Shown here one piece after another: positions 1-10,400 of a stretch of 64,000 nucleotides of DNA; the first letter of the stretch is position 1, and each line of letters opens with the position of its first letter. A model generated the notes under the pieces. It worked only from the letters and a program-made list of their open reading frames with translations, was not told the origin of the DNA and made no database searches. The position numbers and the translations under genes were made by a program. This DNA is from Porodaedalea pini (lineage: Eukaryota; Basidiomycota; Agaricomycetes; Hymenochaetales; Hymenochaetaceae), in NCBI GenBank assembly GCA_002794775.1, contig NBAY01000046.1, positions 306,479 to 370,478 of the forward strand, written 5' to 3'.

Positions 1-838
1 ATTGCTATCACGCTCATTTTCCTTCTGAACCGCTCCCGGACCGGTTTCAAGCACTCCGAGACGATGATAAATCGTCTCATTCTATTTACGATCAACACCG
101 GAGCGCTTACGAGCCTCTGCGCACTATTCGCCGTCCTATTCGTGCGTGTCCCTTTGCTTCCCTCTTGCCTGATCTGCGACAAACCCATGATACAAACTGC
201 CGATGTGTAGGTGTCAATCTATCCCGATGCATTCATTTACATCGCGTTCTACGTCTGCATCAGTAGGAGTACGTCCTTCCCGCTTCATATCTACTCCTTT
301 GATGTTAATTGCGCGTTGCAACTTTCACTAAAGTGTACTCAAATACGCTCCTGGCAACGTGTGTTGTCTGCTTTAGCGTATCTGATAATTAACCCAGCTC
401 ACTTGACCTTAGTCTGAATGCTCGGAATGCGACGCGGGACGGCTTCGCAGCATCGTTCGATCAGGGCTCGTCGATGGTTTTATCTCATGACCGTTCAACG
501 GTCGAACCTCGGGTAACAACCGGGGTGTGTCATACCCGCTTCTTTCGCTAGTCCATGTGACACAAACTAACTATGTTTGCTCGTAGTCACACAACGAGCG
601 CGTCCTGGCTATCCGTGTGGAGACGGACACAGCACATAATATGGACGACATCGATCTCGACAACCTGGAGCACGACGGAGGCAAGGTGCGTGGACTGGCA
701 CTCTAGTTGGCTGTGGTAGACATTTGCTTTCTCTCTCTGCCGCTAACTATCTGTCTCCTTTTTGTTCATGAGCAGGTGCACGAGGATTCGGAGCATAGTT
801 ATTCGCACGACAGGAAGGCTAACCTCTCACGGGTATAG
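1..838 (+). CDS. DUF6534 domain membrane protein, C-terminal part
   Basis: This is the 3' end of a gene that begins outside the window. Frame 1 opens with hydrophobic sequence followed by SETMINRLILFTINTGALTS, the conserved core of the basidiomycete seven-TM DUF6534 family. The next exon (from about 210) carries SIYPDAFIYIAFYV, a last membrane segment, and a later one carries LNARNATRDG, equivalent to the usual LATLNAR turn. The tail ETDTAHNMDDIDLD continues through a clear intron (686-775, GT-AG, phase 0) to a TAG at 836-838. The join between about 265 and 418 is not resolved: the segment that should read YxNSLLAT is not clean in any frame, so there may be an extra intron or damage. Family members are integral membrane proteins of unknown function. 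Confidence 0.7.
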
Positions 839-1409
839 CCTTATACGAGGAAAATCACAATATGTACATTCGTTTCTCTGGGATTCTGGATTCATTCAAC
901 TGTCACTGTTAGTGTAAATACCATACGTGTGTTTTCTAGGCACCCATAATATGCAGCTGGTCTCGTTTAATTGTTAACATGTACGATATAAAATTTGCTG
1001 AAGTCGAGCCTGATTGGTAACTCGCGGAGGCATCCTATGGCAGCTAGTCTGCCTTCATAAACATTCTATGTTCTATCTGATCACTTTCTCTACAATATGA
1101 GTCTAGTTATTCTATGTGAAGGAGACTGAAAGCATTAAAATCACCGCTGATTATTGTACTGCCCATATCTATTCTGTCTGATAAAACATATCCCCATCCA
1201 TAGCTCGGTCTTTCTTTCTGGTCGTTTCGGACTCATATAGTCATTTCACGTACGGCGTAAAGCATAAGGTTCTCCGTCCTAAGTGAGCTGGAGAAAGCCA
1301 TAAGCAAATAGTCTTACAAGAGATAAGTAAAAGGACTGACCTGTTGCGCTAAAACAGTTGAATTAGTCTTGTCACGGTCTTAACTCTTCGAATGCCTCAA
1401 GCTGGGAAG
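839..1409. other. intergenic, no gene seen
   Basis: AT-rich sequence between two convergent 3' ends. I see no convincing reading frame, repeat or RNA gene. It probably holds both 3' untranslated regions. Confidence 0.5.
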
Positions 1410-4400
1410 CTATTCATGATGGAACGTCAGTTCAAGAACGAGGGCTTTGGAAACAGTGTCGCATTGAATAGGACAAAAATGCATGGAAAAACAGTGGGGA
1501 AATAGACTAGGTTTAGACGCACAGATGAGGGGGCACGTCTGTCCAAGCGTGCGCGTCACGCCAAGCAGCGTCTCTAAATCTTCCGCTATTTCTTGGACTC
1601 GAAGCATAGCCAGTACTTGCTGGCGGGCTTCTAGCGTCGCTTCAGTCGCTTCAGTCGCGGCCGAGCTACCGGAGCGTTCAATAGACATTTCAGTGTCCAC
1701 TTGAGTGTGAGTCGGAGTAGTTGGCGTAGACGAAAGCACTGCGGCCTCAGTGAGCAGGACGCGCGCAGCTGAAAGCCAGACGATCTGTAGATAAACCAGT
1801 CAGTAATACTTCCCCCTTTAAGCCTAAAAAGAATAATAACGAGGAGAATCAGGCGACCCACTCCGAGAAAGAAGTCCATTTTGTCAAGCCATCCGTGGAA
1901 GAACTCCGAGTTGCGTCTAACCAAGCTGACAATCTTGCGCACGGCGGTTCGGCACTGGGCGTCTGCCTCCGCACGACCCAAAAGCGGATACTGCAACTGG
2001 ATCGTTGCCGCAAATCCGAGGCTTCGAGCAATGATTCTCATGCATGTTTCGTTTTTGGAATCTACGAACCAACTTTAATTCCTTGCAAAAGACACAAGGG
2101 CATAGTGACATTACCGTCATCTGTAGCAGAAGAAACTCCCGATGTCGAAGATGGGCCTATCGTATTATGCTCTTGAAGAGCGTCATTGAATCTTGTAATG
2201 GATTCACCAAGCCTCTCTATCTCCTCGAAGAATTTTACATCGGGAGAAACGTCTGCACGACTGCGCATTAGCAGCTGACAAAGCCTAACTCTTTAGTGGA
2301 CAAATTAATTGCCATTACCGTTCTGACTACCCGCGATCCGTGTTGCTCGTTCAAACAGAGCAGCAGCGACCAAAAAAGCCACGTTTGACGAAGATGGCTG
2401 TGCAAGAATTGAATAATCTGCCGAGCCGTCAAAAAAAGCGCAGGTTGATAATGCAGCAGAGCCCAGAGTGTCGTCGACGGACAACTGCCATTATTTAATC
2501 ACATCATTTAACGTAGAATGACACATACATACATACATTTTGGTAGTCCTCCAGGGGCCTCGGAAACGGCGAGTTGATTATGACGCCTGTCGTAGGATTA
2601 TCGACAATCGCCGGCGGACAACCCAATGCCACGTTCCAACAGCGGTCCAGCGCGTACACGGTCCAGAAAACGTTAATTCGCTCTCCAAGCTCGAGTGCGT
2701 CTCGAGGAGTGTCTAGGAGTAAGTTCCGAGACGAATCTGCGCCCAGCCCCGGAAACAATACTAGAGGCATTGCAGAATTAGGCAAATTATGCGAAGCAAC
2801 AATCCGATGAAGTTCGCACGCTAATACTCCAACTCCCGCTGCAGCCATATGATAGCGTCCCTCCAGCACCCGCGCGTCATTAAAAAAGTACAGCGCGAGG
2901 AGTACTTCGGCCTGTATTGCCTGTACACGGTAACGATCCACGGTGCTGGAGTGTGCAGCCGGGATACTTTCTAAGGTGAACTTGAGATGATACGACTCAT
3001 GTATAGCGTATTTAGTGTCTAAACCTATGATGCACAATGCCCAGAGAAAGATGGACGACATGAGGCATGCATGTGGACGCAAGGGATCATCTATGGGACA
3101 AGCACTGTCTTGGAGGAAGGTAGGGATATGCAAAGCAAAATGAAGGCGCGTGGCATGGGGAAGAAAGATCTGCAATCTTCAAGACAAAAGATGTCAATGT
3201 ACGCTCAACGAGTAAGGAGCTGAAATTTATTTACAGCGTTGAGATCTCAAATCCCTGATCGTTTTGCAACGTTACGGGCTGCTCAAAGTGATATTCTGGG
3301 AAACTAAGAGGCAATTCAAGTTGAACAGCCTCCGATCCAACTTCTGAGAGAACGCGCACTATTTCAGTTGATATCAAAGATGCGAAGTTACAGCCATTTT
3401 CATAAGTCCTGCGACACGTGCATTTCACGTGAAATGAGCCGCGTCTGAGCCAAAATGTCAAAAAATAGAATAAATGTTGATTTTCTCTGTAAATTCTGTG
3501 CAGTACCTGCTCATTAAGTACTCAAAAAATAGGCATGGTTCTCAGGAGCAGAAATATGTAAAATAGGGAGCAATACATTGACTGTGTAGGTGGGTGGAGA
3601 TCAAACAAGTGCAGCCAGTCTGTTCTCTCATACATTTCCACTGAGATTCAAAAATTATGGCTCCCCTACATCTACCTATAAAATTCTTTCCCATGACTGT
3701 AAATTAAGTATATGACTATACCAACAGCTCCTGCAAGTCTGAAGCCAATCCATGCAGTATTCATGGTGCAGCAGCAAGGTTTGTGTTCCACTTTGAGCTC
3801 TTTCCACCTTCCTCTTCTCACAACAAGTCTTGCAGCACGGGCGAGAAGACTGCTAAGATTATGATTCTTTTTGTGTAATTATCAGACACATAAAAGCCAT
3901 CTTCCCTGCAAGTTTCCTGTCCATTCGCTTTGTGCTTTGACTGCTACGCTCAAATTTCTGTGCATACTACCAACACCTGTGAGCACGTGAGCACATGTTA
4001 GCCAAGCCACCGCCATGCAAACACAAAAGCCAACACTCTACTTCCTCCTCCTCTCAGGTCGTTCCATGATGGTTTCAGGCAAGGCACTCTCAGATGATGT
4101 AAGACACATCATATTCAGACTGTATCAGTCACGACTCTTCACCGTGCATGACCTGGCCAGGGTAATAGATATCCATCGAGCAACAATCCACCAAACTGTT
4201 GCTCAACACGAGCGCATGGGGCATTTACAACAGGAGGGCATGAGGACCGGAAGACCAAGGTTGCTTGATTATGCGGATACACAGGTGAGTGCATTTTTTG
4301 AATTGTAATGACTTGCTGTGGCTAACTGAACTATAGTATCTCTTGAGCACGATAGAGCATCGCAAGGACCAGTACTTAGACGAGGTGAGGGAGGAGCTGG

Positions 4401-7400
4401 AAAGGGTAACAGGCAAGAAGGTTTCGGACACTACAGTATGGAGGTCTCTGCGCCGGGCTGGGTTCACTCTGAAGACAGTGCGGTGATGCTTATGGCTTCG
4501 CATCAGCAAACTTACTCTGCTCAAGATATCGAAAAGGGCACTTGAACGCAGCGAGTCTGCTCAGCTCCGGTACACATTGAGAATGGGATCTCAATATGAG
4601 GCAGAACAGCTCGTCTTTGTCGACGAGAGTGCATGCGACCGACGTACCTTCTTGAGGAAGAAAGCATGGGCTTTGCAGGGTTATCAGGCATGTCGGAAAG
4701 TGATCTTTACATGGGGAAAAAGGTGCAATGCTTACCTTTATGACTGCAGATCTGACTGCTTGCCTCTTCTAGGTATTCGATCTTGCCCGCAATCACTTCG
4801 ACTGGCATGCTTGACTGTACAATACTGGAAGGATCCTTCAATGCCACCTCCTTCTCCGCATTTATCAGGGATCTCTTGGACCACATGCAACCTTGGCTGG
4901 CCCAAAACTCTGTCGTGGTGATGGACAACTGCACAATCCACAAGTCACTGGAAATCTGTGAACTCATTGAGTCAAGGTCCGTCTATTTTGACCTGTCGTG
5001 CTGCAATGCAGGGCTCTTACTGATCTGACTCCGCACGGGGGCATGAAGCTGGAATTTCTCCCCGTGTATTCTCCGGACTTCAACCCGATCGAGCTGGCAT
5101 TCTCTCTGCTGAAATCTTGACTTCGTCGGGTCAAATTCAGTGATGAGGAAATGGATGCTTCGGTATTCATGAAGCTTTACGGTGAAACCATGTCTATCAG
5201 TGCTGCGGACTGTCGTGCTTTCTATCATCATTGCGGTTATCTCTGTTAGTGTCGGGTTTCTTCATCGAGTGGATACAGGCTTCCTTGTCACTGTCTCAAC
5301 TGGTCCAACAATGTAATATATTCTGTCTATATGATGTACGCATAACTACTGTTCCTTGATGTGAGAAACATCCTCCTGCGCATATCGAATGATACGATTG
5401 AGTAACCCAATGCTTGCCTCCACTTGAGCATCAATAACCATCTTCTTGAGCCTTCCAAATTCTAAGTAAGCCAAGTCATCCAAGTGTTTAACATCATTGG
5501 CCTTGAAAACAGGTAGCAGAGACCTGTATTGGTAGTCATCACAGCCTCTCTCAATGTCATCATGCAATGATTCAATCCAATTCTGAACAGAAGGGTAATC
5601 GCATGGCCTGCACTCAGCTATCACCCGGTTATGCATTTCATAGTGCTGGGCAATGACCGGCTGGTTGAAAGGTTGCATTGGCACTACAGTTGCCACTGTT
5701 CCGGCTGTCACAGGAGCACTGTTGGGGAGGGATGTTGTAGGCCCAGTTGCTATGTCAGAGCCGGTTCCTGCGCTGGCATTGTCAGCTGCTTTCCACTGCT
5801 TGTCCAATACTTTCAGTTGCCCCAGTACTTTGTCCACTTTGACTCTGGGAGTATTCTTATACTGGACAAAGTATGCTTTTACTCTGGTGAGATTGTGCTT
5901 TGTCAATGGACTCACAATCAGTTTTGCATGTTCAACAAGATGTTTGTTGGAATACATAAGATGGTCTTTTGACCCTCTTATTTTACCACAGAGCCTGCCA
6001 TCGTGTTTATCGCATTTGAACGCTGCTGCGATTTGCGCCATAATCCGTTCGAGTGCAGCATCGTAAGCTTCCTTAGCACCGGTGACCCCTGAAGGAGTTG
6101 CATTTGTTCTAGTCGCACTTTGCTGTTTATTGCTGTTCCCATTGTTCCCGCATGTATTCTTCACTGCATGTCAGGAACCACTTTATACATCAAATACTAT
6201 AGACGAACCTGATTACTGAGATTCCAAATGACAATTCTGGGGTTTTTGTTACCTCGTTTCTTCTTCTTTTCAGCTGCTTGATGCCTGTGAACTCATTTGA
6301 ACAGTGCGTCCAACTGGTCTTGTGTATCCAAATATTCTGGTTCGAGCTTTGTCCCAGACTTCACAGACCAGCAAGCTGTGTAACCAAGTTGGTCAAATGT
6401 AGAATGGCCCCGGGTGATTGAAACCGCTTCATTGATCAAATCAGCCAGCAACATCTTGGAGTTGATCTTCATGTCTCGCACGCCAGTACCATCATGAATT
6501 TTTACCATGACTTCCAGTTCGGGCTTTTTCTCTGCAGCAGGTGTCGATGTGATCCATCCATAAGCTTTTGCATGTCCAAGGGAGGGAGTATTCCAGTCCA
6601 CGTACTCGCCAGCTATACTTTTCTTAGCCACAGCCTTAGGCAACAATGAATGGAGGTTTCGTACCATCATCAAGATGGAAAGAATGCTCATCAGGCTTGT
6701 CAGGGGAGTCAGGAATTTCATCGAAGGCTGATCTGTCATCGTCAAAACCCTGCGTTTCATTCATAGTGTCGTTCAAGCCAAGTCCTGAAGCCCAAACGAC
6801 GTCCGCAATGGATATATCCCCCTGATCTTCAGGCGAATGCTCCTGTTCAACTGTATCCTTGTCATTGCCCTTCTTGCATGGCTATGGGCATGAAAACCGG
6901 TCAGAGAGAGCATTTGCATCAAATTTCACAACTCACAGTTCAGCAGGTCGGCTTTGCTGTTGTAGCATATTTCTTCCCACTCAATTTTGACTGCTTTTTT
7001 GCGGGAGTTTCGGGGACCTGATTGGGGACTTCATTTTTCCTGAGGCGACCAACAGGGTGTTTCTTCATCTGCACAGCTAATTCTGCAGCTAGTTCTTTGC
7101 CGTCTTTGAGTTTTTTGGACTTCTTTCTGACACGTTGAGGTGGCATCGTAGGGTCAGGAAAAGAAACGCAATTCGATTTCGCTTAGAGCATCGGATATTT
7201 TTGCTTACTGAATATTTTGGTACCTAAGCCTCCCGAAAGATGTCGGTGACCTCTACCTCCTTCATGACTATTGCTTTCATGCCGACTGAGCCATTGTGGA
7301 CCAAGGTTGAAGGTAGGGAACTGGCAATCCCAATGCGGCAAGAATACAAAAGGAGGGTTCAGGGCATCAAAATGCACCGGTCTCATCTTTATCTCTCGTC

Positions 7401-10400
7401 CTTCTCCTCCCATCCCCATCAGTCTTGCTCTCCTGCCTCATCGCTCACCCCTATAAGTACCCATTGCTACAGAAGGACAAGCTGCATGGCATCCTATGGA
7501 TCCTTCCAGTGACGTAGTCATGGTTAATGGTACGGAATAGATCACCACATTCTAAGTCTTTGGTGGCTTACAAACAGGCATTTTGTGTAGCACCCAGTGA
7601 AGTTCATGATCATGAAGACACCATGGAAGACTCTGAGCAGTTGCAAGAGGTGCTATCTGGTAAGCATATGTCTTCCCTGGTAAGTTCCATGGGCCCTTCT
7701 GACGTGACGTCAGATGAAGTTTCTTCTGAAGGACCTGCAGAGAATGATTCAAAAGGAAAGGGAAAGGAAGTGGCTTGAGAGAGTTCAGGGGAGGAATCTA
7801 GTCATAGTAGCCGTAAGTACTATTTATACAATTGCTGCGGGATCGTCCTGATGCATCTGTGCACTATTTTTCAGCGTCCAAAAGTGCAGCGCTAAAGAAG
7901 CAGCTCATTCAAGCGAAGGCATCACAGTCCTATGACAAAGTTGTGGTAATTGCGGAGGCAGCTGTTGCTAAGCATGGTCAGATTGAGGAAAAGTCAAAGC
8001 GGCGTAAAAAACGTCTTCACACCAGAAAAAATTATGATTCTCTCTTGGCTAGGATAACCCAACTCGAGTCACAAATCCACACAAGCGAGGCCACCATGCT
8101 TTGAACTGTTCAAGATGTTGCTGCAGCCGACGAGGCACGTTCTTCGGAGGCCCAGGTCGGCCTTCTTTTTGTCACAGATTGGGTTAATATGTTGGAGGAG
8201 AAAAATGAACAAAGCGAAATCAATGCGCGTCGAGTAGAAGATGAAATACGTGGTGTACTTAGTCTTCATATGGATGCTATTCTCGGGGTAAAGCTCCTTC
8301 TCTAGTATCACTCTACTTGATTCTCACATTCTGATTTAGGAGCCTGAAGCGGCGGATAAGTTGCGCCTTCGAAAATTAATCGAGGAAGGAAAGATTATAC
8401 TCCTTACGGGATTCAGTGTTGTGGAGCATGTCCTGCAGATTCGCTACTGCTCGGGAAACACTTCAAATAATGAGGATGTCCGCAAGCCTAAAAGGATTCA
8501 TTATTTCATCCCAATCGACCACCCTCGTATTCAGGAAAACACAGCGTATGACCCGTGGACATACGAACGGGTCTTGAGGGACCTTGTGCAGTGCGCTCAA
8601 ACCCCAAAGGCGGGCCCTGGCATGCCCTTCGAGGCATTCAAATCAATCGCCAATATAACGGAAAACCACGCATTCGATCTCGGGCAACTCTATCCGAAGT
8701 ACAACAGAGAGAAGGTAATCCAAAACTTGCATGACTTGTTAGCTGCTTTTATGCGTGCTCATGAATGGCCGAGTTTCTGGGAGATGAACACTTCGCTTTC
8801 CTTTGCCGTGAGGGTGGAACAGGCAGGATATGGAGATTGCAAACCTTTCTGCGACCGAGCCCAATACAACGATGCGGACGCCCTTGTTCTGGTGGAAGTT
8901 ATTAGGAGCGGACTTCTGCAGGCATCTGAGATATCCACGGAGCTAAAGGGGAAACCCAAGACTATGAGCAAAATCGAGAGTTTCGCGGGCCACGAAGCGA
9001 TGTGGATTTTCAATCAGTATCAGCAAAAGTCTAAAAAGAGTTGGCCTAAAAGAGGCTCTGCTCACTACTCCACGCACTCTTCCCAACTCTCCGATGTGGG
9101 CTCTACCCCTTGCAATACTGTATTGGGCACACAATTTGATTTGAAAAAGAGACTTACGTGCAATTCTGTCAACCGAATCATATACGTACTTCGTCTCGCC
9201 TTCAGGCAATGAAAAGAGGATGTGGATATCTTGTTTAGCGCTTCCCCAATACCGCAACTGGAGGGACCGGAAAAATATGATTTTAAGTCGGCCGATAGTC
9301 GAATGAGAGAATATGCTGGTCTTGTTGTGGATCCTTGTAATGAAGCAAGCTTGTCGTACGAAGAACTGGACGCCCAAGTACTTCTCACAGAGGCCAGTGT
9401 GCCAGTGGGCAGTGTGAAGCACTTGCTATGCAGGAATTACAGGAATCTTAGGGCGTATATGCCTTTCATCAAGGACCTGTCTGCGCTATCGGCAGCTCTC
9501 AAGCTCTTGGAGAACGGAATTGCTGACATTCTATTGCAGGAAGATGCCTATGACTCACTCATAGTTGCATTACACGGAGGTGCCCATGATATGTCCGAGC
9601 CTGTGGAATCTTACAAAGCTGCAATAAAGGCATTGGAGGAGCGTGGTGTTTCGCAGGGGCAGTTTAAGGAGTGTGCTCCACATTTCAGAGCGATTTTGGC
9701 CATCCAGCAGGGAATCAACATGCATAACAGTATCCCTGACGGACCTATAAGCGTAGGGTTCCCCCTTCCACATGTGGACAATGCGGTGCGATCCAGTGAA
9801 CGGGAATCCAGTGCATTGCAATCCTATCCGTTGTCATCTGCAAAATCATTTCGCAAGTGTCCCACTGACGATCATGCCCTTACGACGAGGCCAGAGAAAA
9901 AAAAGAATCAATCGGATTACCCGCATGACGAAGGCCCCTCTAATTCAAGGGGAGGCATGGCTCATGGAGACACGTCCCCGCCATCCCCCCTCACTTTGTC
10001 CTTGCTCCAGCCAGGCCCCTCTAATTTGTTTAATGCCGGAAGGGAAGGCACGGCTCATGGAAACACATCCCGGTCCCTCCTCACTTCGTCCTCGTCCTGG
10101 CCACCTCCCCCCGCTGACTGGCATCAGACTTACGAGAACTACAGAAGAGAGGGTGGAAGAGAGAGTAGAAGCGACCAGAAACGGAGACACAACTACCACT
10201 CCGGAAGAGAGGATAGAGACTACCAGAGATGGGAATACAGCTACTCCAGAAGAGGGGGTAGACGTGGACATCACTGAGAGAGTTCCGGAAGAGTTGCTCT
10301 GACATCACGACAATGACCTCAAGGCGTCCAAGGTGGTCACTGGAGCGGCGGTAATGAGGAGAGACTCAAGTGTGGATCAAATCGGTCTGAACAATCAGAC

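Larger units (their letters stand above)
3391..5389 (+). repeat. left terminal inverted repeat, 1,999 bp
   Basis: All translated segments of this arm are identical to those of the right arm (10707-12705), and every stretch I compared base by base was identical. Symmetry ends inside the C-terminal codons of cargo gene 1, at the AA of CGAA (5388-5389). Identity over 2 kb, including shared defects, means the arms were copied or converted recently relative to their decay. Confidence 0.9.

Noticed and set aside
3231..3461. A 76-codon minus-strand frame starting MTFWLRRGSFHVK
   Set aside because: It starts inside the transposon terminus and runs into exon 4 of the transcription factor; only the part below 3359 is real coding sequence.
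4478..4525. A stop (CGG TGA) in the middle of the transposase
   Set aside because: It lies in a 48-nt GT-AG intron; splicing gives FTLKT-ISKRALERSE, which fits the family.
5118..8104. TGA as a recoded or selenocysteine codon, since all stops in the transposon are TGA
   Set aside because: Each fits a CGA or TGG codon changed by one transition, the same pattern as in the retroelements; no recoding element is visible.
9772..10302. A 176-codon frame overlapping the end of cargo gene 2
   Set aside because: An overlapping-frame shadow of the Ser/Pro/Arg-rich tail, with no independent support.
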